64,000 nucleotides of DNA from Sycon ciliatum (GCF_964019385.1 NC_088653.1:13478154-13542153), one strand, 5' to 3'. Positions 23,036-34,229 are shown, numbered from the stretch's first letter. The notes: generated from the letters alone by a model not told the origin. Program-made: numbers and translations.

Positions 23036-26000
23036 GTGTGGGCCACACTCGCTATGACAGAAGATGGCGAGGTGGACACCAAGTATAGCTCCGATATAGG
23101 AAAAATGTCCCCGGTGCTGCAAGCAATGGCAAAGCAGGTAATCTTGGAGCAATGCGGACCTGAGATGAAGACGTACCTGGTCGAACGGCAGTGCTACGGG
23201 ATGTCACTGCGCCAGGTACAGGAGTACGGCGCGTCTTACCAGGTCGCGCACGGACGACAGGGTGATAGTGCCAGGAAGCCAGTAGAACGGTCCGTGCCAA
23301 GGCCCACGGCGTCGGCACAGTGCATGGCGATATCGGTCGCAGATGCAGAGAAGCAGCTAAAGTCGCTGCCACAGGAAGGAAGAAAGGGTTTTCTGCAGCG
23401 AGAGAGACTCTGCTGGAACTGCCTTAAGTATGGCCATATGGCCAGAGAATGTCGGTCAGGCTCGAGATGCACGAAATGCCAGAGGAAACACCACCTGCTA
23501 ATACATGATGTGTTGGATAGAGCAGGTTACAGCCGGGAGAAACCGACTGAGATAATTACGCAGACGAATGTTGGGTCGTGCTGTCTACACTCGCCAAGTG
23601 TGCGGCTGATGACCGGAGTGGCACGAGTTGAGGGAAGAACTCGAAACGCGAAGGTTCGCGTGTTCCTGGACTCGGGTGCTGAGGCGTCATTCGTGACTGC
23701 AGCGTTGGTGTCAGCAATCGATGCAGAACACGTTGGGGTTGAAAATGTAGAGGTGAAGCCGTTCGGCACGGAACCAACCCAACAGCGCATGGATAAGTAC
23801 GTCATCACGATCCAGGGTAGCTCGGCTAGCATTCGGGTACGCGCGTTCGTGAAACCAACGCTTGAGCTGGACCTGAAGTGCGCAAGTCCGCAGACCATTG
23901 CGCAGTGGCACAGTTGGGGAGTAGAGCTGAGTGACAAGCCTCGACAAGGGACATCAGACGAAATACATATGCTGATTGGTGCAGACTATATCAACGCGGT
24001 ACTGCACAGCAAGAAGGAAGTTAATGGTGAGACGGTGTGGAACACAGAGATAGGTAATGTATTATCTGGTCCAGCGTCTGCACCAAGTCGAAACAGTCAG
24101 CCGTTGACCGTGTCATGTGTCACAGCCCACATTGAACAACTATGGCAGTTGGATGAACCTCCAGAACAACATCAGCACCTGCCATCGTTCCCGCTATGTC
24201 GCCAGGGCAGCGGGTACCAAGTGGGTCTCTTGTGGCGAAATGAGCGTCGCCCAACGGATAACTTTGCTCAAGCTAGAGTCATCGCAACGCGGCTTCTTGA
24301 AAAGCTGAAGAGTAATGGGAAGCGTGCGCTCTATGATGATGTGCTGATCAGGGAGTACCGCGAGCTTGGAGCAATTGAGCTGGAGCCATGTGAGAGCAAT
24401 GCCGGGTACTATGTACCGTATCATGGTGTATTCCGCGAGCACGCTGCAACCACGAAGTTAAGAGTGGTGTTCAATGCCTCGGCGACGGCTCCCGATGGCA
24501 AGTCGTTGAACGACATGGTTGACCCTGGACCGTCGCTATTGCCGAGTCTCGCAGGTATGCTATTACGGTTCCGTGAATATAAGAGCGCGTTGCAAGCGGA
24601 CATCCGCAAGGCTTTCTTCATGGTCGCGGTTAATCCCGAAGACCGTCCGTACCTGCGTTTCTTGTGGCCCGGTCGAAGCGACAGCGATGAACTGTTAACC
24701 TGGAGGCTAACGAAACTGCCATTTGGCGTAAACTGCTCGCCGTACATGCTTACTGCGGTGATTCAGCATCACTTGAAGGAGCTACGGGCGTTGTCTGCAC
24801 CCAAAGAGCGAGATCGTATTGATCTCTTGCTCACGAGTTTCTACGTTGACGATTTGGTCTCTAGTGTCTCAAATGCCTCGGAAGCCAAGGAAATGCAAGA
24901 GTTTAGCGTGCGTGTGCTTACGGATGCTGGCATGGAGTTACGCAAGTGGCTAGGCAACGGAATCCCGTGCGACCCAGAGGCCGGAGATAAAGTCCTCGGT
25001 CTGAAATGGAAATCCGGTGATGACTTGCTCAGCATAGCAGCGCTAGGCGAGTCCGATAGGCCGTCTGTTTGGACCCGGCGATCCCTACTCAAGTGTGTTG
25101 CATCAGTGTTTGATCCGCTAGGTCTAGCAGCACCAGCAGTTGTGCCGGGAAAGATAATGCTACAGCAACCCTGGAAAGTCGGAGGCGACTGGGATGATAT
25201 GTTGCCTGATGGCATCGCAGCCGCATATGCGCAATGGTGGGGAGAGTTGGCCGAAGTGGTGAGCATTGACATACCACGTTGGATTTGCTGCAATCTTGAC
25301 ACGCCGATTGCGCTTCATGCCTTCGCCGATGCCAGTGAGAAAGCGTTTGGATGTTGTTTGTATGCAGTCGTCAATGGACAGTCGCACTTGGTATTTGCCA
25401 AGGCCAAAGTGGCACCTGTGTCTCCGCCCACGTTAGCCCGCCTTGAGTTACAAGCAGTATGTCTAGCGGCTCGCTACGCTGAGTTTGTGGTGAAGGAGCT
25501 GCGTGTGACCGTCACGCAAGTCTTTGGCTGGACTGACAGTCTCACTACCGTTCATTGGATCAGTAATCCATCGTACAAATGGAAAACATTTGTGGCTAAC
25601 CGCGTCAGTCAAGTCCAAGAGATATCGAAGAAGGTCGGCATTGTGTGGAACCATTGCCCGGGCCTTCACAACCCAGCAGATTTACCGTCGCGTGGGAGTA
25701 GTGTACAGCAGATCCGTAGTCCGTTCTGGAGGGGCGGACCAACCTGGATCACCGAGCCCAATGACTGGACCACAGCATCCTCAACCGCAGCTACAGATGA
25801 GTCCAGTGTAGAAGTACGAGTGTCAGCCACCACCTGTAGTCGAGAATCTGATAAGGAATGGTGGCTCCAATTCAGTAAATGGTCGAGGGCACAGGGCATG
25901 GTGACTCGGATGTTGCAGTGGAAGCACACTGAGCCTCGTGCTGAACTCTATTTTGCAGCAGACAAAGTATTGTACCGCATCGTTCAAGCCGCATGTTTCG

Positions 26001-26836
26001 TTGAGGATCTTGAGCTGATCAAGCAAGGTCAACCAGTGAAGCCCGGGTCGAAGGTGTATCAGCTTGCACCGTTTCTGGATGAGCATGGAGTGCTCAGAGC
26101 CGGGGGACGACTTCAGCACAGCGAGTTGGCGTATGGAGCCAAGCACCCAGTCCTGTTAGGCAAACATCATCTGACCGAGTTGCTGTTGGAGAAAAAGCAT
26201 GTTGAAAGGATGCACCAAGGTGTAGAAGGAGTCTTGTCGTTCATCCGTCAGAAATTCTGGATTATCGGTGGTCGACGAGCGCTACGCAACATTACTCAGC
26301 GATGTGTTACATGCCGCCGCTACAAGGCTAAGGCTGCCTCAAAAGTCTGCCCGCCGCTGCCAGAAGACCGAGTTGTTCACGAGAGGCCGTTCGCAACTAC
26401 CGGCATCGACTATGCTGGTCCGTTGTACGTGCGCCGTGGTGAGTCATCTCCGAAGGTATGGATAGCATTGTTTGTGTGTGCCACCACCAGAGCAGTTCAC
26501 TTGGAGGTGGTCGATAGTTTAAGTACCGAGTCATTCTGGATGGCATTTCGGAAGTTTGTCGTGAGACGTAGTTTGCCGTCTCGGATCAGGTCTGACAACG
26601 CTACAACGTTCAAGGCGGCATCTGACAAACTGAGTGTGCCATGGATGTTCAATCCTCCAGCTGCACCATGGCATGGAGGCTTCTATGAGCGAATGGTTGG
26701 TACAGTGAAGAGTGCCTTGAAAAAGGTAATGGGAAAAGCGTTTCTGAAGGTCCAGGAGCTTGAGACCCGTTTGCATGAGGTTGAAGCAGTGGTGAATAGT
26801 CGTCCGCTAACTTATGTGTCTGATAGCCTGGAATAA
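23036..26836 (+). CDS. pol: BEL/Pao Pol polyprotein (end of Gag, protease, RT, RNase H, integrase)
   Basis: 1266 residues in the Gag frame; the first Met is not a natural start. Order: zinc knuckle CWNCLKYGHMAREC and CTKC (about 124-150), protease FLDSGAEASF (about 210), RT with LQADIRKAFF and catalytic FYVDDLV (about 602), RNase H with HAFADASEKAFG (about 762) and WTDSLTTVHWI, integrase zinc finger (HVERMHQ...CVTC, about 1055-1100) and integrase core with Asp (GIDYAG, about 1123), Asp (RSDNATTF, about 1186) and Glu (FYERMVG, about 1218). The frame ends early at TAA 26834-26836. All catalytic residues are present. It would process, copy and insert the element if the upstream stops were absent. 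Confidence 0.93.
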   Translation: MWATLAMTEDGEVDTKYSSDIGKMSPVLQAMAKQVILEQCGPEMKTYLVERQCYGMSLRQVQEYGASYQVAHGRQGDSARKPVERSVPRPTASAQCMAISVADAEKQLKSLPQEGRKGFLQRERLCWNCLKYGHMARECRSGSRCTKCQRKHHLLIHDVLDRAGYSREKPTEIITQTNVGSCCLHSPSVRLMTGVARVEGRTRNAKVRVFLDSGAEASFVTAALVSAIDAEHVGVENVEVKPFGTEPTQQRMDKYVITIQGSSASIRVRAFVKPTLELDLKCASPQTIAQWHSWGVELSDKPRQGTSDEIHMLIGADYINAVLHSKKEVNGETVWNTEIGNVLSGPASAPSRNSQPLTVSCVTAHIEQLWQLDEPPEQHQHLPSFPLCRQGSGYQVGLLWRNERRPTDNFAQARVIATRLLEKLKSNGKRALYDDVLIREYRELGAIELEPCESNAGYYVPYHGVFREHAATTKLRVVFNASATAPDGKSLNDMVDPGPSLLPSLAGMLLRFREYKSALQADIRKAFFMVAVNPEDRPYLRFLWPGRSDSDELLTWRLTKLPFGVNCSPYMLTAVIQHHLKELRALSAPKERDRIDLLLTSFYVDDLVSSVSNASEAKEMQEFSVRVLTDAGMELRKWLGNGIPCDPEAGDKVLGLKWKSGDDLLSIAALGESDRPSVWTRRSLLKCVASVFDPLGLAAPAVVPGKIMLQQPWKVGGDWDDMLPDGIAAAYAQWWGELAEVVSIDIPRWICCNLDTPIALHAFADASEKAFGCCLYAVVNGQSHLVFAKAKVAPVSPPTLARLELQAVCLAARYAEFVVKELRVTVTQVFGWTDSLTTVHWISNPSYKWKTFVANRVSQVQEISKKVGIVWNHCPGLHNPADLPSRGSSVQQIRSPFWRGGPTWITEPNDWTTASSTAATDESSVEVRVSATTCSRESDKEWWLQFSKWSRAQGMVTRMLQWKHTEPRAELYFAADKVLYRIVQAACFVEDLELIKQGQPVKPGSKVYQLAPFLDEHGVLRAGGRLQHSELAYGAKHPVLLGKHHLTELLLEKKHVERMHQGVEGVLSFIRQKFWIIGGRRALRNITQRCVTCRRYKAKAASKVCPPLPEDRVVHERPFATTGIDYAGPLYVRRGESSPKVWIALFVCATTRAVHLEVVDSLSTESFWMAFRKFVVRRSLPSRIRSDNATTFKAASDKLSVPWMFNPPAAPWHGGFYERMVGTVKSALKKVMGKAFLKVQELETRLHEVEAVVNSRPLTYVSDSLE

Positions 26837-26847
26837 CCTCTGCAATA

Positions 26848-27351
26848 ATGATGGGTAACATCTGGATGTCGTCAGAGAAGCCAGCAGGTACCCTGGACGC
26901 TGCGCAGATGTCATCGAGATTGCGTTACCTCAGTCGGACACTGGAGCATGTCAAGAATCGTTGGGAGGTGGAGTACCTAAGTCAGCTGAACAAGCACCAA
27001 CAGACCATGTCGCGCCCTTTAGCTATGGGTGATGTTGTCTTTGTTCTCGATGATACTAAGCGCAAACAGTTCTGGCGTTTGGGACGGATCATCGAGTTAT
27101 TCCCTGGTCGAGATGGTAAGCGTCGTGTTGCCAAGGTTAAGTTGAGTACCAGTACCCTGTTGAGGCCGATCCAAAGGTTAGTGCCATTAGAAGTATCGTC
27201 ACAGGACGTGGCCCCTGGGCTTGCCGATACCGCTCAACCTGCTATCGTCCCTCAGCAGCCAGCGTATGAACCGTCAGCACCTTTACCACCACCACGGCAG
27301 CAGGAGATGACGCTTTCTGGGCGCGTAGTCAGAGCCCCGGATCGTTTTTGA
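26848..27351 (+). pseudogene. BEL/Pao C-terminal domain (DUF5641-like), frameshifted
   Basis: Continues Pol in another frame after a small lesion near 26834-26850. WEVEYLSQLNKHQ, MGDVVFVLDD and WRLGRIIELFPGRDGKRRVAKV match the DUF5641 domain that normally ends BEL/Pao Pol after the integrase. A Pro-rich tail ends at the TGA 27349-27351. Confidence 0.85.
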
Positions 27352-27388
27352 CTTGTGTGCATTGTTGTACGGCGGTGAGAAGCCCTTT

Positions 27389-27399
27389 GGTGGGGAGAA
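27389..27399 (+). other. Polypurine tract
   Basis: GGTGGGGAGAA directly abuts the right LTR. The same tract abuts the LTRs of the non-autonomous elements at 36249-36259 and, on the minus strand, 43296-43286. Confidence 0.8.
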
Positions 27400-27739
27400 T
27401 GTTGTAAACCACCAGTTCTCAATTGGGAAAGGCCTTCGCGCTTATGGCATTGTATTCGTTGAAATGTTGTATTTCGACTCCGCCGTACCGTTGATGTTGC
27501 TGCATGGCATACGCTATATGCGTTGTGTGCGTTTTGCTGTATACGCTGTTATGTCCAGTTTTACATGCTTATGTTTTGCATGTACGTTGTTTTTGCAAGC
27601 TATAAATAGCTGGTGTTATTAGTGTTCATTGTTAATTATTCGATGAAGTGAAATATACTGTCTAAAGGAAAAGAGTTGTCCTCGTGCCATGTGGTCGTAC
27701 GATCCTGACAATTTAGAGAATCTCAGAGGGTTCACAACA
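27400..27739 (+). repeat. Right LTR of BEL/Pao 22-28 kb
   Basis: 340 bp; 9 differences from the left LTR by eye, most of them transitions. Followed by the GTAAT duplication at 27740-27744. Confidence 0.95.
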
Positions 27740-27744
27740 GTAAT

Positions 27745-28362
27745 ATATAACCATTGTTGTTGTTATTGTTGTTGTTCCTGTCGTTGTTAAATCTTCTGTT
27801 CCCAGGGTCTTCGCCGGTGCTTGACATCCAGTACTGTAATAATTCATACTAATTAGCCGTTGATCGTCTAGGTCTTTGAATGGTTATCGTGTTGTTTTCT
27901 CTGTTGAATTCCGTTCCCTTCCGCCTTCTTTCTCCTTGGTCATTTTCAGTGCTTACCTCTTCCATATTCGCCTGTTCCACCGACCCCACAGACCCAGCCC
28001 CAGCACCGCCGATGACAGGTGCAGGTGGCGGTTCAGGGGGAGGCAACGGCAACGACGGCGATGGGCGCATCACCTCATCGCAGCGTCCACTTTGGTCTTG
28101 AGCCGGATGTTGTTGTGGTGTACTCTCTTGTGTTGTTATCGTGCATTGTGTTGTGGTGACAATTTGCACATTATCCATCTCCACGGTTCTCGATACGGGT
28201 AACGGAGGCACTATTGCCGACGACGGCAATTGTGCTAACGATGGCTGTGACCGAGGATTCTTAGGTGGCCTGCCGCGTTTGGGCCGCAGCGCCCGTGCCG
28301 AGCCAGTCAGCATGTGCAGTGGGACGTGCTGCTTGATACGTGCGTTCAGATGTTGAAGACAA
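27745..28362 (-). mobile_element. Penelope-like element copy B, upstream portion
   Basis: The minus strand encodes LNARIKQHVPLHML (end of the GIY-YIG region), an AT-hook-like RPKRGRPPKNP, a Ser/Thr/Pro-rich linker (LPLPPPEPPPAP) and a Lys/Arg-rich end, matching copy A (LNARIRQHVLLHLL, RPKRGRPCKNP). It continues after the BEL/Pao insertion at 22069-21645. The 5' side is cut near 28362, where an LTR fragment begins. A (GTT)n-like run lies at 27755-27775. Confidence 0.8.
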
Positions 28363-28647
28363 TTTATTCTCAGCAGTATATTTTGACTTCGATCGACTAA
28401 CAATAATGAACGATGAATAACTAACACTAAAACCACCAGGTAGTGATACCGTGAAAATGACAGCCTATATGAGAAAAGAACACGCATACAACATACAACT
28501 ACAGCGCACACAGCAAACCGCACATAGCGCCTGTAGCGTACACCACGTCGTAAAGATCAGCGGTACGCCGGAGTCGGGATACAACTGCATTGAAACGAAC
28601 ACAATGTCACAAGCGAGAAGTCCCTTCACTCTTGAGAACTTGTGGTG
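28363..28647 (-). repeat. LTR fragment of the non-autonomous BEL/Pao family
   Basis: Aligns on the minus strand with most of the 381-bp LTR at 34829-35209, lacking both termini. It abuts a Penelope-like sequence on the left and the 5' flank of orphan copy 3 on the right. More diverged than the other LTRs of this family. Confidence 0.85.
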
Positions 28648-29731
28648 TTAGTGTGTAGAATGTGCATTTCTATGGAAAAATACTGTCACGATTCGTGTAA
28701 GACTAAGACACGCTACCACCCTCTTGGATCAAGCCGCAGATGCAGCTCCTAAGCGGTGGGAGTTGAGTAGATCACACTTATCACAAAGTGGTAAAAGACC
28801 GAAATTCCCATTCACTGCATACATTATTCCTTCGTGCCAGGCCTTGAGTTACCAATTAACTGTGGGTCGCAGCAAGGCTTGAAAAACCCTTCCGCTTCCA
28901 AGCAGGACTTGATCCTGTTACCCTCTGTTTTTCAATCATGGTCTTAGACCATCCCAAATTGCCTGCCACTATCCCTGCCGTTATGTGTGCATATTTGTAT
29001 TGCAACATTGGGAGTGCTCACCGTAGCTGTTTTGAAACAAGTATGCCACAGCTTTGTCACAAACAAGAAACACTGTTCCTTACCATCACCGGATTAGCGC
29101 TAAACATGTTAAACAGTGGAACATATCCCGAGAAAGGAATACTCCCTGACAGGTGGGAAGGTGGTACGTAAATGGGGCAGCGATATGGTGTGCTGCAATT
29201 CTCAGATATAGCTAGGTGTTGCCTTCGCATGCAGAGGTGATTCCAGCTTTGCACCCTACACATGGGGGTCGCTCACAGCCCAGTGTTGACAAGTCTAAGA
29301 CTGTACAACGCACGACATGTACCTAAATGACCCTCTCCTGTACAGTCGATTGGCTATGCCATCCACGAGGTTGCCATAATTGTACACTGCTGACTCAGAA
29401 ACTAAATCCGTCGCCTACACGCACACGGTTTTTCAAAATTCTGCCCAAGAAACTGCTCTTTCCCAAGTCATTGGTTCAGTTAAACCAAGACTGCGTACAT
29501 GCATAGCTTCACCCAAAGTAGCTTACAAGACTAAACTGAGAGTTACAAATTATCACCTCACCTTAGGTTTCAACTATAAGTACTTGGTGTCGTGAGAATA
29601 GCAGTCTGTTTTCATCTGAATCGTTGAAGGAGCATATTTTGAAAAAGCTCAGATACGGCGAATATTGTCATAGAGATTGAGACTCTTATAAAGCAAGACA
29701 GCACGTTGCTTGTGTCTGACCAAGAATCAGT
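28648..29731 (+). other. 5' flank of orphan copy 3
   Basis: Aligns with 7731-9022 upstream of copy 2 over its whole length with indels. No conserved reading frame. The last 160 nt are the conserved promoter and leader. Confidence 0.6.
29567..29587 (+). promoter_or_regulatory. TATA-like core promoter of orphan copy 3
   Basis: TTCAACTATAAGTACTTGG, 155 nt before the ancestral ATG at 29732, matching the other copies in sequence and spacing. Confidence 0.65.
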
Positions 29732-30835
29732 ATGGTATGTTTCGAACTGAAACTCGAAATAGAACATCCATAGCCGATGAGTCGTGACCGAGTCCCTTGT
29801 CTGACTCTGAATTTGAAGTTCAGTCCCGATTTATCGACATATAATTATGACAAAGTCAACCTGATCGAATTCCGATTTGTAGCTTTCAACATTCAATTTT
29901 CTAGTGGAGCAGCGGAAACCCGTGTTCCTTTCAATACAGAGAACTTCAGACGCGCATTGGGAGAATTTCCATCCCTTTCAGGATTCGCCATTGAATATGA
30001 AAACTACGTGGATGTGAACGTATCTGCAATTAATTGCCAAGGTCACTGGATTGCGAGTATCGCCGAGGAGCTATGTGCCTGGCAGAAGCTAGTACTACGG
30101 AGTCGAGTGGCCACATGCAAACTGCGGGTAAGTCCATCAACATCCGAGAACCTCTCACCAAGTCAATTGTACCAGACATCCATCGTGAATGTTGTCCAGC
30201 GGGTAGCTCCAGAGACTTTTTGTAGGTGTATGTCTAGTTTGGTTCGAGGGGTTCATCCGTGGAAAGAGAGTTTGTGTCTACACTATAATTCACATCTAAC
30301 AAAAAATCCTGATAGGATGTATTACTTTCACTTCGCAATCATCTGTGAACACTGTAGTGACAAATACAAAATGCAGTTGGACTTCCAATGTATCAGACGG
30401 TTAGTGCCTAGTGTGTTTGCTATTGCGCTAAAATTATCATTTCCGATGCATGCATTTACATTTAATTTCTGTATAAAGTTTCACATCTGGTTTCACATTT
30501 GTACAGATTGCTCACTACTCATAACTTCTGTTGTGAGATACATCCTGAATATCTTGGCGGATTACCACTCATTCTTGCCAACTTTTTACAGCCCACATCA
30601 CGAATGTTGGCAGTTTCATCTGGCTGCGGATAGAAGAGAGAGTTCGTCAGATTCCCTGGAAAATCTAATCGAAAGCCATTTTCTAAATTTCTATGTTCGT
30701 AATCATCTTTCCTGGAGTGATATCACTCTTAAGATTCCTTTTCCACAAACCACGGAGTCTATTAATCCTTTCCCGAAAAATGCACGTTATACAACCGGTG
30801 GCAGACCTCTCTCACGGCTTTTTCCTAAACCATGA
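29732..30835 (+). CDS. Orphan family copy 3, intact from an internal start
   Basis: The conserved leader ends at the ATG 29732, but that frame meets TAG at 29771-29773, where copy 2 has TGG (Trp): HPWP became HP-stop-P. The next in-frame ATG at 29777 opens 352 residues: LNLKFSPDLSTYNY, FNIQFSSGAAE, VPFNTENFRRALG, HWIASIAEELCAW, SPSQLYQTSI, CEHCSDKYKMQLDF, HICTDCSLLITSVVRYIL, SFLPTFYSPHH, ENLIESH, IPFPQTTESI and a C-terminal LFPKP. Losing 15 N-terminal residues outside the conserved core may be tolerated. No signal peptide or convincing membrane span. Function unknown. Confidence 0.8.
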
Positions 30836-32530
30836 ACGTGACAACGGATTAATGAATATTTCCCTGCACGATTGCGACCTTGCAGTTGCATGTCCTGTAC
30901 GAGCCGTATATTTATTTTATTCAAATACCACAAACGGTAGGATTGTGTTGCATTCGTTTACTTTCTTCTCTTATTGCGTTACATTTATTTTGATATTCCT
31001 GTTAATCCCTTTTTGAGTGAGAACGGATACATTTGGAGTTATACTTTTACAGATGTCATTGCAACGTGTGCACTTGGGAACTTGTGGAAATCATGGATTA
31101 TAGGTGAATATGGTAGTAGTGCAGAAGGTGAAGTGTGAATGGTCATCATCCCGTAGCGGGGAAAGGGGGATGGGTGGGGGGGGGGGGGAGGAGGGGGCGG
31201 GGAGATGCGATCAGGTGTGTACGATTTCCTTATCTACACCAGACATTGGTAACTTTCGGCTTGAAGACTCTGGCAAGGGTTGTTCGGGCCTGGTTCGAGT
31301 TCGCTTTGGAAAAAATATTTTTCATTGCTTTCAGGGCCGACCCCTTATGCTCTGTGCTGCACCGCCGAGCCCACAAAGGACGATACCGACCATTCTGTCA
31401 GTAGATTGATTTGGGATAGATGGGTAACTAACCAATGGTCGTAGATAGCAAATTTGTTGGCTCATGTAAATTTCCTCGTCAGGATGCTACAAGCTAGCTG
31501 TAACGTATAACTATAGTTTCCGTTTCTCCCTACTCTACGTACTAACTGCGTCTCTCGGTGTTGAGCAATTTTATATTTTGTAATGGCATCAGCTTGTCTA
31601 GCGTTTGGTTGTGTTGTATGGTGGTCCAAAAATTACAAATATGGTAAATCTAGGGGACATTACGTAATGCTGACGCTCACACATGCTCACATCCACAATC
31701 TCACCTACACTCGCATGACTGTATGCATAAACGTACAAAAACAGCGTTCATGGAAGGCAGGTGTGAGGATTGGTTGAACCATGAACTATAACAATGGCGG
31801 GAACATGCACTTCATTGCAACATGACAGGACAGTTGCAACAGTTTACATTGCCTAATGTTAACCTTCAGATGCCGAACGGATATCAGGGCCTTCAGCAGC
31901 AGGACGGACGCAGTCCTCCAGTAGCAATACTGAATGATGGCCAGTCGAGGTAAGCCAAGGCCCCTCAGGCCCACGGGTAAATGGAACAGATTTCCTCGAG
32001 AATTCCTCTCCAGCACAACGCTGGAGATCTTCAAAGCTGCAGTGGTAACTGACACAATCGGTCCCTGAGATTGCCGGTTGTATGCCTGCTCAATACCTGC
32101 AACAGTAGCTGATTGCAATGTTTGACAATGGATCCGCACTATTGATCTCAAGCTGAGTATCATATTCCTTGCATACACACTGATTTTATATACACTTGTT
32201 CCCTCTGATATCCCTTATATCTCCGTTAAGTAATTGTCATTGTGAAGAAATTCCCATTTTTTTTTGCGAAACAAAAGTCAGTGAAGGGCCTTTTAGTGCC
32301 TGGTGCAATGCAAAGTGGAATGGGGTGGGGGATGGGTGGTTTTGCTATGGATATCATAATGATGAGAGCTGAAATAGAAGAAATCACATGGAAACGAATT
32401 GTGAAGCAATAGTATCGACGACGGTAGCAAGATAATACACTTTGCCCGTTCAAGAGGCTTTATGATTATACACAGTGAGAAAGTGAGATACCAGGGCACA
32501 AAACTGACAGTTTACTGAGACATTCAACGG
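30836..32530 (+). other. 3' flank of orphan copy 3
   Basis: 30950-31780 aligns with the flank of copy 1 (5640-6530), and 31250-31510 also with 42080-42310 and 59440-59670. A G-rich run spans 31165-31203. 31800-32130 matches 6640-7010 and holds an RT-like relic. No gene of its own. Confidence 0.6.
31860..32130 (-). pseudogene. RT-like relic inside the duplicated unit
   Basis: The minus strand reads ISSVVLERNSRGNLFHLPVGLRGLGLPRL within a 130-residue frame. The (L/F)xLPVxxGGLG motif is typical of the region after the RT domain in some retroelements. The homologous stretch at 6720-7010 downstream of copy 1 is broken, so the relic predates unit duplication. The family assignment is uncertain. Confidence 0.4.
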
Positions 32531-32539
32531 CATGGCTCT

Positions 32540-32690
32540 CTTTCTCTCGCTGCTATTGGCGCGCCTGGTTGTGATGAAGTCGAGACCCAAGGTCGGCAGA
32601 GCATCCCAGACCACGCCACCACTCCCCTTATTCATGGCTCACACATGACGGGTTTACGTGGCTCTAGTAAAGAAAAAAAAATGAGACCTA
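32540..32690 (+). mobile_element. LINE 3' UTR fragment
   Basis: 32579-32602 contains the stem-loop motif CGAGACCCAAGGTCGGC shared with LINE 3' ends at 10.9, 41.9, 47.1 and 59.8 kb, followed by an A-run at 32671-32680. Confidence 0.6.
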
Positions 32691-33470
32691 GCTATAACCC
32701 AGTGCGCAAATCAACAGATTTCCAGCGTGGAAGTTGCTTAGTACCTAGTTTCCATGTGATTTCTTCTGATTTAACTTAATTATGTGAGCTCAATTATATG
32801 TTCAGCTTCTGTCCTATTAAGGTTGATCTGGGAATTCCATTCCACATGTGAAATACAGTTAGCTTATGGCCTGAGACCCCAGATCACGGATGGTCAGCCA
32901 AACCTTTCCTAGTGGGCCTGCCAAGAGAACTGGTGTTCACATTCTCCAGCTTAATGTTCCGCTTCAACTCAATGCTGCTCTTTCCACAGATCGTTTTTCA
33001 TGCGCGTCGTCAGTGATGCCCTTGGGCCTTAGCATCTTCTGCAAAATCCACTGTGGCGCGTTCTTGTCCCTGCAGAAAATTGGACGGGATAGCTGTCGTC
33101 TCCTTCTGTCGATTATGTCGGACAGTGGCTCAGTGTTGTGCCTATCGTAAAGCTGGGCATTTGCGATGTTGGCTGGATTGACAACGCCAATAAGCTTTCC
33201 TTGCTGTTTCCCGTGAAATGTGTTGATGAATGCTGCCTGAACCGCCGTGAGCCATCATGCCCCGCAGTTGCACAGCATAACAGTCAGTACCAGTTCGTTA
33301 TACAGCCTGATGCGTCCCTGCTCACCTACGTTTCCGGGCTGCAATCATAGACTGCACACCCGCCCATACCCACTTGACGCAAAGTCTTTTCTCCGCTCCA
33401 TTACCTAAAAATCTGAAATCTGGCTCTGGAAAAATTAGTTTTCACTTTTAGCAGGTTCGGCTTCAATTTC
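32691..33470. other. Non-coding spacer
   Basis: Only short, unconvincing open stretches; no repeat family recognised. Confidence 0.4.
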
Positions 33471-33479
33471 TAAATGATA

Positions 33480-33900
33480 CCTAGGTGCGCTTGGGGCTTG
33501 ACAGCAGCAACTGAGGAGAGGCTCGATTCCTTCCACAGAAGGCAGCTGTGGTCCCTGATTGGCGTCCGTTGGCCACAGTGCATCTCCAATATCAGCGTAT
33601 ACTCCCGCTGTGGTGCGGAACCAATCAGCGCAACGGTCAAGCGTGCCCGATGGAGACTGATGGGCCATGTCCTGCGGCTTCCTGGCGATACCCCGGCAGT
33701 GATGGCAATGAAGGCATACTTTGTATGTCGAGAAGAGTCGTTCCGAGGGCGACCTAGAACAACGTTTGTCACAACCCTGTCCAAGGACTTGGAGAAGAAG
33801 AACATGGGCAAATTAAAGCCAGCAGTGGACCTAGACAGCCTTTGATCTACCGCAGCTAGTCGCGAGGAGTGGAGAGACTTTCGCCGTGCTCTATATTGAG
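33480..33900 (+). mobile_element. LINE RT C-terminal fragment
   Basis: The frame from 33474 gives LDSFHRRQLWSLIGVRWPQ, CGAEPISATVKRARWRLMGHVLRLP and FRGRPRTTFVTTL. This matches the C-terminal region of RTE/L1-like endonuclease-RT proteins (ILG.RW.D, RR..W.GHV.R). It ends near 33898 after one TGA (33843-33845). 5'-truncated. Confidence 0.75.
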
Positions 33901-34229
33901 GAAGGCCACAGTATGCTGGCATCTACCACTCTATCATGACTATTATTTCCCCCCAAAGGTTTCGGTAGTCACCGACCATGCTGGCAATCACCATAGCAAA
34001 GTATATTGTCCGTTGTGTTGTACCGTTAAAATGCATTCTTGCTTCTACAGTATCATACAGCTGATCGTTTGGTTCTGGCATATGCGAAGATATGAACATT
34101 GTTGACATCAACGCGAACATGCATACTTCGAAGTATAATAATAATAATAAGATGCGCTGTTGAATCCACGAATAACGAAACGGTTCCGCCGGCAGAGTGA
34201 CAGTGTATGTATAGTGTAAACGTGTTCAC

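Larger units (their letters stand above)
22075..27739 (+). mobile_element. BEL/Pao LTR retrotransposon, nearly complete
   Basis: Two 340-bp LTRs starting TGTTGT and ending CAACA, a 5-bp target duplication, a primer-binding site, a purine tract and a gag-pol reading region of all expected domains. By eye the LTRs differ at 9 positions (about 97% identity). Two TGA codons and a frameshift before the C-terminal domain disable it. It is inserted into a minus-strand Penelope-like element. Confidence 0.96.

Noticed and set aside
28363-28647. A true solo LTR from recombination
   Set aside because: Both ends are missing and no target duplication is present; a truncated fragment fits better.
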